Source of the DNA: Spirochaetaceae bacterium
GTDB taxonomy: Bacteria > Spirochaetota > Spirochaetia > B11-G9
NCBI GenBank assembly: GCA_030600745.1
Contig: JAUVLL010000122.1
Span: 1 to 8,608 of the forward strand
Length of the DNA: 8,608 nucleotides
Direction: 5' to 3'
Each line of letters opens with the position of its first letter. The first letter of the stretch is position 1. A program made the position numbers and the translations under genes. The notes under the pieces are model-generated. The model had not been told where the DNA came from. It searched no databases and saw only the letters and a list, made by a program, of their open reading frames with translations. Below, in pieces: positions 1 to 5,679 of this stretch.

Positions 1-111
1 CCCAGGTTAAAACGAGTGTGGGCCAGAGCCAGGGGTAAAAGAGATATACTTTTAAAAAGAATGTCTCATATTTACGTTGTAATTGATGAAATATCAGGGA
101 TGGGGGAGTAA
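1..111 (+). CDS. rplV: 50S ribosomal protein L22, C-terminal fragment (5' truncated by window edge)
   Basis: The first 36 codons read in frame from base 1 to a TAA at 109-111. They give a basic peptide that contains RVWARARGKRD and then KRMSHIYVVID. This matches the end of L22, where an arginine-rich beta-hairpin stem is followed by a K-R-x-SHI strand. L22 binds 23S rRNA in the large subunit and its long loop lines the nascent-peptide exit tunnel; the loop itself lies mostly before this window. The stop codon directly abuts the rpsC ATG, and the purine run GGGGGAG at 102-108 inside rplV serves as the rpsC ribosome binding site, so the two genes are probably translationally coupled. The position just before rpsC is the standard S10-operon place for rplV. 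The identity is secure despite the short length. Confidence 0.93.
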   Translation, partial: PRLKRVWARARGKRDILLKRMSHIYVVIDEISGMGE

Positions 112-813
112 ATGGGTCAGAAAGTTAATCCTGTAGGAATTAGATTGGGTATAACAAGGACCTGGAAATCGAAATGGTATGTTGATCCCAGGGAGTATGC
201 AGATACTCTTCATGAAGATCTTCAGCTTAGAAAGGAGATGATGGAGGCGCCTGAAACAAAAGGAGCTGAAATTTCTGATATAGAAATAATCAGACATCCC
301 CAGCGAATTACTCTTGTTGTTAAGACTTCGAGACCTGGTATTATTATTGGAGCAAAGGGTTCTAATATAGAAAAGATTGGTGCCCGTCTTCAAAAGACAG
401 CAAAGAAAAAGATTCAGATAAAGATAAAAGAGGTAAAACGACCTGAGGTTGATGCTCAATTGATTGCATTAGGTGTAGCAAGACAGCTTAAGACTCGCGG
501 TTCTTTTAGAAGAACTCTTAAGATGGCAGTTGCAAATGCAATGAAAGCCGGTGTTCAGGGTGTTAAAATCAGAATTAGCGGCAGACTTGGCGGTGCAGAA
601 ATGGCCAGGACTGAGTGGAGTAAGGATGGAAGAATTCCGTTACACACTTTAAGAGCAGACATTGATTATGGTTTTGCTGAAGCTATTACTACCTTTGGTT
701 TAATAGGTGTAAAAGTTTGGGTTTACAATGGAGATGTTTACAAAAATGACCGTAAGGAAGATGCAGGTTTACTTGTTCGAAAGAAGAGGGAACCGGCTCC
801 CTCAAGGAGATAA
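112..813 (+). CDS. rpsC: 30S ribosomal protein S3
   Basis: A 233-residue protein with the standard S3 opening MGQKVNPVGIRLG. It has an N-terminal KH type II domain whose GxxG loop is GAKG at residues 80-83, and a C-terminal domain carrying GSFRR (130-134) and SGRLGGAEMAR (156-166). S3 sits in the head of the small subunit at the mRNA entry channel, where its basic residues, with S4 and S5, help unwind structured mRNA. The length is normal for the family. The stretch around residues 16-35 (RTWKSKWYVDPREYADTL) is typical of spirochaetal S3 from memory. The start directly follows the rplV stop. The gene ends with tandem in-frame stops TAA TAG at 811-816. Its last codons carry the Shine-Dalgarno sequence of rplP and a small inverted repeat. 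Confidence 0.98.
   Translation: MGQKVNPVGIRLGITRTWKSKWYVDPREYADTLHEDLQLRKEMMEAPETKGAEISDIEIIRHPQRITLVVKTSRPGIIIGAKGSNIEKIGARLQKTAKKKIQIKIKEVKRPEVDAQLIALGVARQLKTRGSFRRTLKMAVANAMKAGVQGVKIRISGRLGGAEMARTEWSKDGRIPLHTLRADIDYGFAEAITTFGLIGVKVWVYNGDVYKNDRKEDAGLLVRKKREPAPSRR
786..809 (+). promoter_or_regulatory. Possible alternative hairpins around the rplP ribosome binding site
   Basis: GAGGGA at 786-791 and TCCCTC at 798-803 form a perfect 6-bp inverted repeat with a 6-base loop. It ends exactly where AAGGAG (804-809), the only strong Shine-Dalgarno sequence for rplP, begins. CTCC at 797-800 can instead pair with GGAG at 806-809 across a 5-base loop, which would mask that site. The two pairings share bases, so they exclude each other. 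Everything lies in the last codons of rpsC, so ribosomes finishing rpsC would melt either form. The pairings are directly visible; a regulatory role is inference, and a short repeat like this can arise by chance. Confidence 0.3.
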
Positions 814-818
814 TAGGT

Positions 819-1235
819 ATGCTTAGTCCAAAAAGAACTAAATACAGGAAGCTTCAGAGGGGCAAGCGGGATGGTGTTGCACAGAAGGGTAATAAAGTGT
901 CCTTTGGTGAATATGGTCTGATGGCACTTGAGCCAAGATGGATTACCAACCGGCAGATTGAAGCGGCCCGTGTTGCTATGACTAGAAAGATTAAAAGAGG
1001 CGGAAAAGTTTGGATTAGAATTTTCCCCCACATGCCCTACACTAAAAAACCTGCTGAAACACGACAGGGGAAAGGAAAGGGTAACCCCGAGGGATGGGTT
1101 GCAGTTGTTAAAAAAGGAACTGTTATGTTTGAAATGGCAGGTGTTGATAGTGATCTTGCAAAAGAAGCCTTGACTCTTGCACGTAATAAACTTCCTATCA
1201 AAACAAAGATAGTTGTAAGAAGGGATCTGGAGTAA
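819..1235 (+). CDS. rplP: 50S ribosomal protein L16
   Basis: A 138-residue protein starting MLSPKRTKYRK, the usual L16 N-terminus, which fixes the ATG at 819. Family signatures are GGKVWIRIFP (61-70), PAETRQGKGKG (78-88) and VMFEMAGV (102-109). L16 is a late-assembling large-subunit protein beside the A-site tRNA and peptidyl-transferase region, and it helps position tRNA. Arg82 aligns by eye with the arginine hydroxylated in E. coli L16, in a loop near the peptidyl-transferase centre. The residue before the conserved Trp93 is Gly92, where many bacteria have an aromatic residue. The Shine-Dalgarno AAGGAG lies at 804-809, nine bases upstream and inside rpsC. The gene is three bases from rpmC. 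Confidence 0.97.
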   Translation: MLSPKRTKYRKLQRGKRDGVAQKGNKVSFGEYGLMALEPRWITNRQIEAARVAMTRKIKRGGKVWIRIFPHMPYTKKPAETRQGKGKGNPEGWVAVVKKGTVMFEMAGVDSDLAKEALTLARNKLPIKTKIVVRRDLE

Positions 1236-1238
1236 AAA

Positions 1239-1439
1239 ATGAAAGATTCGTTAAATGATTTGACATACAATGAGTTGTTGGTGAAGAAAGAAGAGCTGAG
1301 TCGAAAATTACTTGATGTTCGTATTAATAAGGTTATGGGACATGTAGAAAACCCACTTGAATTAAGGGCTACACGTCGGACAATTGCCCGGTTAAATACA
1401 ATTATTCATGAATATGCTCTTAAGATCAGAAAGAGCTAA
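1239..1439 (+). CDS. rpmC: 50S ribosomal protein L29
   Basis: A 66-residue, highly charged and mostly helical protein of the usual L29 length. Its pattern is LNDLTYNELLVKKEEL, then a conserved GHVENPLELRATRRTIARL core (34-52) that resembles the family's G-x-x-ENP-x-x-x-R-x-x-R-R-x-I-A-R signature. L29 folds into two antiparallel helices at the rim of the polypeptide exit tunnel next to L23, where ribosome-associated factors and the SecY channel dock. CTGGAG at 1227-1232, overlapping the end of rplP, is the ribosome binding site, six bases before the ATG. The gene is followed by a 30-base gap, the longest in the window. Confidence 0.95.
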   Translation: MKDSLNDLTYNELLVKKEELSRKLLDVRINKVMGHVENPLELRATRRTIARLNTIIHEYALKIRKS

Positions 1440-1450
1440 AGAAGATCAGA
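1422..1450 (+). repeat. Short direct repeat at the rpmC/rpsQ junction
   Basis: The nine-base string AAGATCAGA occurs at 1422-1430, inside the last codons of rpmC, and again at 1442-1450, in the gap before rpsQ, with a 20-base period. Together with the purine-rich sequence that follows it makes up most of the longest gap in the window. It could be the trace of a small tandem duplication, or chance in purine-rich sequence. No function can be assigned. Confidence 0.4.
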
Positions 1451-1456
1451 GGATAA

Positions 1457-1462
1457 GAGAGG
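1457..1462 (+). promoter_or_regulatory. Ribosome binding site that decides the rpsQ start
   Basis: The run GAGAGG lies seven bases before the ATG at 1470 but only one base before an in-frame TTG at 1464. Normal spacing therefore favours the ATG and an 83-residue S17 rather than an 85-residue product. Confidence 0.65.
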
Positions 1463-1469
1463 CTTGGAT

Positions 1470-1721
1470 ATGAATGTGAATAAGAAAACCTTTACGGGGC
1501 AGGTTGTAAGTGACAAGATGGATAAAACCGTTGTAATTGCTATTACAACAAAGACTCTTCATGGGCTTTACAAGAAGTATGTTAAAAGTACTAAGAAGCT
1601 TAAAGCTCATGATGAAAAGAATGATGCCCGGGTGGGCGATACCGTTAGAGTGGTTGAGTGTAGACCGATCAGCAAAGATAAGCGCTGGCGTCTGGCAGAG
1701 ATCGTTGAACGGGCAAAATAG
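1470..1721 (+). CDS. rpsQ: 30S ribosomal protein S17
   Basis: An 83-residue protein beginning MNVNKKTFTGQVVSDKMDKT, where G-x-V-x-S-D-K-M-D-K-T is the classic S17 opening. The C-terminal signature runs from GDTVRVVECRPISKDKRW (56-73) into the final helix. S17 is an OB-fold primary binder of the 5' domain of 16S rRNA in the body of the small subunit. I chose ATG 1470 over the in-frame TTG at 1464 because of ribosome binding site spacing and because 83 residues is close to the E. coli length of 84. The gene ends the S10-type block; rplN follows after 18 bases with no visible terminator or promoter, so the spc-type block appears to be co-transcribed. Confidence 0.96.
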   Translation: MNVNKKTFTGQVVSDKMDKTVVIAITTKTLHGLYKKYVKSTKKLKAHDEKNDARVGDTVRVVECRPISKDKRWRLAEIVERAK

Positions 1722-1739
1722 TTTAAAAGGAGTTGCGTT

Positions 1740-2108
1740 ATGATACACATGCAGACATATCTGAATGTGGCAGATAATAGTGGCGCAAAAAAAGTTCAGT
1801 GTATAAAGGTTCTTGGCGGTAGCAAAAGGAGAATTGCAGGCATCGGTGATGTAATTGTTGTTGCGGTTAAAGATGCTATACCAAATGCAGCAATTCGAAA
1901 GGGTGAAGTGCAGAAGGCAGTTATCGTTAGAACCAAGAAGGAATACAGAAGACCTGATGGAACCTATATCCGGTTTGATGATAACGCTTGTGTTATTATT
2001 GATGCGAATAGTAATCCGAAGGGGAAGCGTATTTTTGGACCTGTTGCCAGAGAGTTGAGGGATGTTGGTCAGATGAAGATTGTTTCCCTTGCTCCGGAAG
2101 TGCTCTAA
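1740..2108 (+). CDS. rplN: 50S ribosomal protein L14
   Basis: A 122-residue protein, exactly the usual bacterial L14 length. It has the start MIHMQTYLNVADNSGAKK and the family signature KGEVQKAVIVRTKKEYRR (54-71) followed by PDGTYIRFDDNA (72-83). L14 is a five-stranded beta barrel on the subunit interface that contacts L19 and 16S rRNA, and it is the docking site of the silencing factor RsfS. The ATG at 1740 is preferred over the ATG at 1749 because it gives the standard length and has a near-perfect AAAAGGAG at 1725-1732, seven bases upstream. In E. coli this gene opens the spc operon; here only 18 bases separate it from rpsQ. Confidence 0.98.
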   Translation: MIHMQTYLNVADNSGAKKVQCIKVLGGSKRRIAGIGDVIVVAVKDAIPNAAIRKGEVQKAVIVRTKKEYRRPDGTYIRFDDNACVIIDANSNPKGKRIFGPVARELRDVGQMKIVSLAPEVL

Positions 2109-2117
2109 GGGGTTATC

Positions 2118-2438
2118 ATGAAAGAGAAAATGAAAACCAGGATCAAGAAGGATGATACAGTTAAGGTTTTGACTGGCAAAGAAAAAGGAAAAACCGGGCG
2201 TGTGTTGAAAATTGACAGGGTTAGTGGAAGAGTTATCGTGCAGGGACTTAATATGGTCAAAAAGGCTGCAAAAAAGAAAAGCCAGCAGGATAAGGGCGGC
2301 ATTATAGAGATTGAAGCACCGTTACATATTTCCAACGTTGCAATGACTACAAAAAGTGGTCAGATGACAAAGATTGGTTATAAATTTGAGAATGGCAAAA
2401 AGGTAAGATTTGCCAGGAAAACTGGAGAAGTACTCTAA
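2118..2438 (+). CDS. rplX: 50S ribosomal protein L24
   Basis: A 106-residue basic protein with a KOW motif near residues 12-35 (DDTVKVLTGKEKGKTGRVLK). A lysine-rich stretch and the L24 pattern GGIIEIEAPLHISNV (60-74) follow. L24 is an assembly initiator that binds the 5' region of 23S rRNA and lies close to the exit tunnel opening. The start at 2118 follows AAGGGG (2107-2112), which overlaps the rplN stop. An ATG four codons on, at 2130, would also give a family-like N-terminus, so the first four residues (MKEK) are slightly uncertain. The stop TAA shares its last A with the rplE ATG, giving TAATG. Confidence 0.96.
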   Translation: MKEKMKTRIKKDDTVKVLTGKEKGKTGRVLKIDRVSGRVIVQGLNMVKKAAKKKSQQDKGGIIEIEAPLHISNVAMTTKSGQMTKIGYKFENGKKVRFARKTGEVL

Positions 2439-2989
2439 TGGAACAATATGTACCTAATGTAAAGAGGCTTTACAAAGCGAAAGTAGCGAAGGAGCTTTTT
2501 GAAGAGTTTGGTTACAAATCCACAATGGAGATACCCCGGCTGGAAAAGGTTTCTATCAATGTTGGGGTTGGTGATGCCATTGCTAATAAAAAGTTTCTGG
2601 AATCTGCAGTAAAGGAATTGGAGTTGATTTCAGGTCAGCATGTAGTTAAGACAAAGGCCCGGAAGTCAATTTCCAACTTTAAATTACGTGAAGGTCAGGA
2701 AATCGGTGCCAAGGTTACTCTTCGGGGAGACCAGATGTGGGAGTTTCTGGATCGATTGATGAATGTTGCTATTGCGCGTATTAAGGACTTTAGGGGCATT
2801 AATCCTAATGCCTTTGATGGACATGGTAATTTTTCAATGGGAATAACCGAACAGATTATTTTCCCGGAGATTGATTATGATAAAATTGAGAGAGTCAGTG
2901 GACTGAATGTTGCAATAGTGACAACAGCTAATACTGATCAGGAAGCAAGGGTTCTCTTAAAAAAACTTGGTATGCCTTTTAGGAAGTAG
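2438..2989 (+). CDS. rplE: 50S ribosomal protein L5
   Basis: A 183-residue protein of normal length. Signatures are PRLEKVSINVGVGDA (33-47), VVKTKARKSISNFKLREG (69-86), WEFLDRL (101-107) and the C-terminal TTANTDQEARVLLKKLGMPF (162-181). L5 binds 5S rRNA together with L18 and L25-type proteins and forms the central protuberance. It contacts S13 in the small-subunit head and the P-site tRNA. The ATG overlaps the rplX stop by one base, and GGAG at 2424-2427 inside rplX is the likely ribosome binding site, so reinitiation or coupling is expected. In E. coli the S8 repressor binds mRNA at this junction; the one-base overlap leaves no intergenic room for such a hairpin here. Confidence 0.98.
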   Translation: MEQYVPNVKRLYKAKVAKELFEEFGYKSTMEIPRLEKVSINVGVGDAIANKKFLESAVKELELISGQHVVKTKARKSISNFKLREGQEIGAKVTLRGDQMWEFLDRLMNVAIARIKDFRGINPNAFDGHGNFSMGITEQIIFPEIDYDKIERVSGLNVAIVTTANTDQEARVLLKKLGMPFRK

Positions 2990-3000
2990 GGAGTTTAATT

Positions 3001-3186
3001 ATGGCAAAAAAATCTATGATTATAAAAGCCCAGAGGAAACCAAAATACAGTACACGTGTTGTTAACAGGTGTCGTATATGTGGAAGACCAAGAGGGTATA
3101 TGAGAAAATTTCAGATGTGCAGAATTTGTTTCAGGAAGCTGGCCAGTCAGGGCCTTATACCTGGTGTAACAAAATCAAGCTGGTAG
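3001..3186 (+). CDS. rpsN: 30S ribosomal protein S14, zinc-binding short type
   Basis: A 61-residue protein, the length of the short zinc-binding S14 (type Z) rather than the roughly 100-residue zinc-free form of E. coli. The ligands are C24-x2-C27 and C40-x2-C43, in CRICGRPRGY and FQMCRICFRKLA. It ends in the canonical GLIPGVTKSSW. S14 is a late-assembling protein of the small-subunit head near S3 and S10. The start ATG at 3001 follows AGGGAG at 2988-2993, whose first bases belong to the rplE stop codon. There is a run of seven A residues just after the start codon (3006-3012), encoding Lys-Lys. The position between rplE and rpsH is the standard spc-operon place. Confidence 0.98.
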   Translation: MAKKSMIIKAQRKPKYSTRVVNRCRICGRPRGYMRKFQMCRICFRKLASQGLIPGVTKSSW

Positions 3187-3196
3187 GGAGAACGAA

Positions 3197-3595
3197 ATGT
3201 CAGTATCAGATCCTTTAGCAGATATGCTTACAAAAATTCGTAATGCCAGTAGTGCGCGTTTCGAAAAAGTAGATGTTACTACTTCCAAGCTTAAACTTGA
3301 AGTGGTTAAAATACTTAAAAATGAGGGATATATTAAAAACTTTAAGAAAACCACAAAGGATAATATTAATAGTATCAGAATATTTTTAAAGTATGACACT
3401 AATGAAAAACCAATTATTCATGGTCTTAAAAAGATCTCTACTCCTGGTAGAAGGTTTTATATGGGTTATAAAAAGATGCCCAGGATCTATAATGGTCATG
3501 GTGTTCTTATAGTTTCAACATCAACTGGTGTTATTACAGGTCGAAAGGCTTCAGAGCAGAAAATCGGTGGTGAACTGATTTGTTCTGTATGGTAA
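3197..3595 (+). CDS. rpsH: 30S ribosomal protein S8
   Basis: A 132-residue protein with the S8 N-terminus SVSDPLADMLTKIRNAS and the C-terminal signature STSTGVITGRKA (107-118), ending GGELICSVW. The segment KISTPGRRFYMGYKKMP (79-95) is also typical of the family. S8 is a primary binder of the 16S rRNA central domain (helices 21 and 25). In E. coli it also represses the spc operon by binding its mRNA near rplE. Nothing in the gene itself suggests altered function. The ATG follows GGGAGA, which overlaps the rpsN stop, and rplF begins 12 bases after the stop. Confidence 0.98.
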   Translation: MSVSDPLADMLTKIRNASSARFEKVDVTTSKLKLEVVKILKNEGYIKNFKKTTKDNINSIRIFLKYDTNEKPIIHGLKKISTPGRRFYMGYKKMPRIYNGHGVLIVSTSTGVITGRKASEQKIGGELICSVW

Positions 3596-3607
3596 GGTGA
3601 GGTAGAT

Positions 3608-4147
3608 ATGTCAAGAATTGGTAAATTACCGGTCCGGATACCTCAGGGTGTAAAGGTTGGTACAACTGATAATCTTATTACAGTTGAGGGACCAAAAGGG
3701 AAACTTACTCAGGATTATAAACCTGAAGTTTCCATTGAAGTTAAAGAAAATAAAGTTATCGTTGGTGTAACTAACGATTCAAAAAAGGCAAATGCTTATC
3801 ATGGTTTATACAGGCAGCTTATTAACAACATGATTACCGGTGTTTCTACTGGGTTTACCAGATCATTACTTGTTAATGGTGTAGGTTACAGGGTGGAAGT
3901 AAAGGGAGATATACTTTTTCTTAACCTTGGGTATTCAACTCAGATTGAATACTATATTAATAAGGATGTAACCATAAGCTGTGAGGGAACCAACAAAATT
4001 ATAGTTGCTGGTATTGATAAGCAGAAAGTTGGGCAGGCATGTGCCGAAATAAGATCTCTTCGTCCTCCGGAACCTTACAAAGGTAAAGGGATTAAGTACG
4101 AAGAAGAGACACTCCGAAGAAAGATCGGAAAATCGGGTATTAAGTAG
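3608..4147 (+). CDS. rplF: 50S ribosomal protein L6
   Basis: A 179-residue protein beginning MSRIGKLPVRIPQGV and carrying the L6 signature PPEPYKGKGIKY at 153-164. Two homologous alpha/beta domains are expected, at roughly 1-80 and 81-179. L6 binds 23S rRNA near the sarcin-ricin loop and the base of the L7/L12 stalk, so it sits beside the elongation-factor site. The ribosome binding site AGGTGAGG (3595-3602), five bases from the ATG, is one of the strongest in the window and starts inside the rpsH stop codon. The length and C-terminus are normal. Confidence 0.98.
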   Translation: MSRIGKLPVRIPQGVKVGTTDNLITVEGPKGKLTQDYKPEVSIEVKENKVIVGVTNDSKKANAYHGLYRQLINNMITGVSTGFTRSLLVNGVGYRVEVKGDILFLNLGYSTQIEYYINKDVTISCEGTNKIIVAGIDKQKVGQACAEIRSLRPPEPYKGKGIKYEEETLRRKIGKSGIK

Positions 4148-4155
4148 GTTCGGGT

Positions 4156-4515
4156 ATGAAAAGAGTTGAAGAAAAAGGCAAAAGAAGAAAGAGAAGAAAA
4201 AAACATATTCGTAAATCCGTATTCGGAACAACTGTAAAACCGCGGATGACTGTATTCAGGAGTTCCAGGAACATGTATGTTCAGGTTATCGACGACAATG
4301 CAGGAAATACTATTGCGTCTGTAAGTACAAAGGAAGAGTCTTTTAAAGATTTAAAGAACAATGTTGAAAATGCTGGAAAGCTTGGAACAGCAATTGGTGA
4401 AAAGCTAAAAGCTATAAAAATTTCTACTGTTGTTTTTGATAGAAATGGATACCTCTATCACGGGATTGTGAAAGGTATTGCAGATGGTGCAAGAAAAACC
4501 GGCATTAAGTTTTAG
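4156..4515 (+). CDS. rplR: 50S ribosomal protein L18
   Basis: A 119-residue protein with a very basic N-terminal arm (KGKRRKRRKKHIRKSVFGT, residues 7-25). The conserved L18 core follows: PRMTVFRSSRNMYVQVIDD (29-47), GEKLKAIKI, VVFDRNGYLYHGIVKGIADGAR and the end KTGIKF. L18 binds 5S rRNA with L5 and joins it to the large subunit; the arginine/lysine arm is the RNA-binding tail. The ribosome binding site is weak: only AGG at 4146-4148 (part of the rplF stop TAGG) has normal spacing, with a further GGG too near the ATG. This suggests reliance on coupling to rplF. The stop TAG merges into the G-run that serves rpsE. Confidence 0.97.
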   Translation: MKRVEEKGKRRKRRKKHIRKSVFGTTVKPRMTVFRSSRNMYVQVIDDNAGNTIASVSTKEESFKDLKNNVENAGKLGTAIGEKLKAIKISTVVFDRNGYLYHGIVKGIADGARKTGIKF

Positions 4516-4520
4516 GGGGG
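4514..4520 (+). promoter_or_regulatory. Ribosome binding site of rpsE (GTG start), fused to the rplR stop
   Basis: AGGGGGG begins within the rplR stop TAG. Taking AGGGG (4514-4518) as the pairing core leaves five bases to GTG 4524 and three to the out-of-frame ATG at 4522. Spacing therefore supports the GTG, which is also the only one of the two that opens the S5 frame. Confidence 0.65.
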
Positions 4521-4523
4521 AAT

Positions 4524-5012
4524 GTGGATAAAGATAAAGAGTTTGTTGAAAAGCTCATAAAGCTTAACAGGGTTGCTAAAGTAGTTAAGGGTGGAAGGCG
4601 ATTTTCATTTTCTGCTCTTATGGTAGTTGGTGACCGGAATGGCCGGGTAGGCTGGGGTTTTGGTAAGGCTAATGATGTGGCTGAAGCAATAAGAAAGAGC
4701 ATCGAAAAAGCAAAGAAGAATCTAATAAATGTTCCTGTAAAGAATTTAACTGTACCTCATGGAATTATTGGTAATTTCAAAAGTGCAAGCGTGATGTTGA
4801 AACCTGCTTCTCCTGGTACTGGTGTAATAGCCGGTGGACCGGTAAGGGCAATAATGGAAGCTTGTGGTATCCATGATATTTTAAGTAAATCTCTTGGTTC
4901 CAAGAATACTGTGAATATTGTGAAGGCAACTTTTGATGGGTTTGAAAATATTCTGGATGCCAAAGAAATCGCAAAGAACAGGGGCAAATCCCTTGACGAG
5001 ATGTGGGGTTAG
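4524..5012 (+). CDS. rpsE: 30S ribosomal protein S5
   Basis: A 162-residue protein with the double-stranded RNA-binding N-terminal domain of S5: LNRVAKVVKGGRRFSFSALM (14-33), then VVGDRNGRVGWGFGKA (34-49). The C-terminal domain carries PASPGTGVIAGGPVRAIMEA (94-113) and LGSKNTVNIVKATFDG (124-139). S5 sits with S4 and S3 at the mRNA entry tunnel and influences decoding accuracy; the KGGRRF loop is where spectinomycin-resistance changes map in other bacteria, and it looks wild type here. The start is GTG at 4524. An overlapping ATG at 4522 opens a different frame that ends after 12 codons. rpmD starts two bases after the stop. Confidence 0.97.
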   Translation: MDKDKEFVEKLIKLNRVAKVVKGGRRFSFSALMVVGDRNGRVGWGFGKANDVAEAIRKSIEKAKKNLINVPVKNLTVPHGIIGNFKSASVMLKPASPGTGVIAGGPVRAIMEACGIHDILSKSLGSKNTVNIVKATFDGFENILDAKEIAKNRGKSLDEMWG

Positions 5013-5014
5013 TT

Positions 5015-5212
5015 ATGGCTAAAAAGAAGGCTAAAAAAATTCGTATACAGCTTGTTAGAAGTGTAATCGGTCATTTACCTGCACAAAGAAAAACTGTAAA
5101 AGCTCTTGGTTTAAAGAAGATGAACAGTACTGTTGAGCAGGAAATGAATCCAGTAATAATGGGTATGGTCAATACAGTATCACATCTTGTGAAAGTTGAG
5201 GAGATCAAATAA
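5015..5212 (+). CDS. rpmD: 50S ribosomal protein L30
   Basis: A 65-residue basic protein with IRIQLVRSVIGHLPAQRKT (9-27), then VKALGLKKMNSTVEQEMNP (28-46) and VSHLVKVEEI at the end, the standard L30 pattern. It is slightly longer than the roughly 58-60 residues usual for bacterial L30 because of a MAKKKAKK N-terminus. L30 is a small large-subunit protein that some bacterial lineages lack, so its presence mildly limits the taxonomy. I chose ATG 5015, two bases after the rpsE stop, over an in-frame GTG at 5003 that would overlap rpsE; GGGG at 5005-5008 gives normal spacing to 5015. rplO follows after two bases. Confidence 0.96.
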   Translation: MAKKKAKKIRIQLVRSVIGHLPAQRKTVKALGLKKMNSTVEQEMNPVIMGMVNTVSHLVKVEEIK

Positions 5213-5214
5213 AG

Positions 5215-5679
5215 ATGGATCAGATTAAAGCTCCAATTGGTGCGAATAAAAGAAAGACAATTGTTGGTCGAGGTACTGGTAGTAAAGGCCGTACTGCCGG
5301 TCGGGGTCATGATGGCCAGAATTCAAGATCCGGTGGTGGAACAAGACCAGGATTTGAGGGTGGGCAGATGCCTCTGTATCGAAGGATAGCTCATAGAGGC
5401 TTTTCCAACTATCCTTTTAAGAAAGAATATACTGTTGTTAATGTTTCAACCCTTGCAGAGAAATTTGTTGCAGGGGAGATTGTTAGCGAGAAAACCTTAA
5501 GAGAAAAGGGTCTTTTAAAGGGTAAGAACAGTCTTGTTAAAATACTTGGAGATGGTGAAATTAAAATTAAACTTGATATACAGGTTGGAAAAGTAACTTC
5601 CGGAGCAAAAGAGAAAATAGAAAAAGCTGGTGGGAAAGTGCTTGATATGATTGTTGATAAAGAAGGCAGTGATGTTTAA
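5215..5679 (+). CDS. rplO: 50S ribosomal protein L15
   Basis: A 154-residue protein. The long basic glycine-rich N-terminal extension of L15 is clear: RKTIVGRGTGSKGRTAGRGH (13-32), then SRSGGGTRPGFEGGQMPLYRR (38-58). A globular domain follows with the family's C-terminal VTSGAKEKIEKAGGKV (127-142). The extension threads into 23S rRNA, and the globular part helps organise domains II to V during late assembly. The start ATG is two bases from the rpmD stop. GAGGAG at 5198-5203 lies 11 bases upstream, rather far, so coupled initiation is plausible. The last eight bases overlap secY. Confidence 0.97.
   Translation: MDQIKAPIGANKRKTIVGRGTGSKGRTAGRGHDGQNSRSGGGTRPGFEGGQMPLYRRIAHRGFSNYPFKKEYTVVNVSTLAEKFVAGEIVSEKTLREKGLLKGKNSLVKILGDGEIKIKLDIQVGKVTSGAKEKIEKAGGKVLDMIVDKEGSDV

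Noticed and set aside
41..54. A 13-base match, GAGATATACTTTT, shared by rplV and rplF (near 3906)
   Set aside because: It is read in the same frame as similar Asp-Ile-Leu codons in both genes. It occurs only twice and looks like chance in AT-rich coding sequence.
1260..1265. TTGACA, an exact -35 hexamer inside rpmC
   Set aside because: The position 17 bases downstream reads GAAGAA, not a -10 element.
1722..1739. The rpsQ/rplN gap as a separate spc-operon promoter or terminator
   Set aside because: Only 18 bases are present and they hold the rplN ribosome binding site. There is no inverted repeat with a T-run and no promoter pair.
1537..1743. A 68-codon + strand frame overlapping rpsQ
   Set aside because: It overlaps the conserved S17 coding sequence in another frame and has no family resemblance.
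3488..3493. TATAAT, an exact -10 promoter hexamer inside rpsH
   Set aside because: No -35-like hexamer occurs at 16-18 bases upstream (the bases there are like GTTATA), and it lies in conserved S8 codons in the middle of an operon. AT-rich sequence gives such matches by chance.
5651..5671. A longer secY beginning at the in-frame TTG
   Set aside because: It would lengthen the overlap with rplO to 29 bases and add LLIKKAV, which has no place in the family. ATG 5672 has AGAAGG at good spacing.
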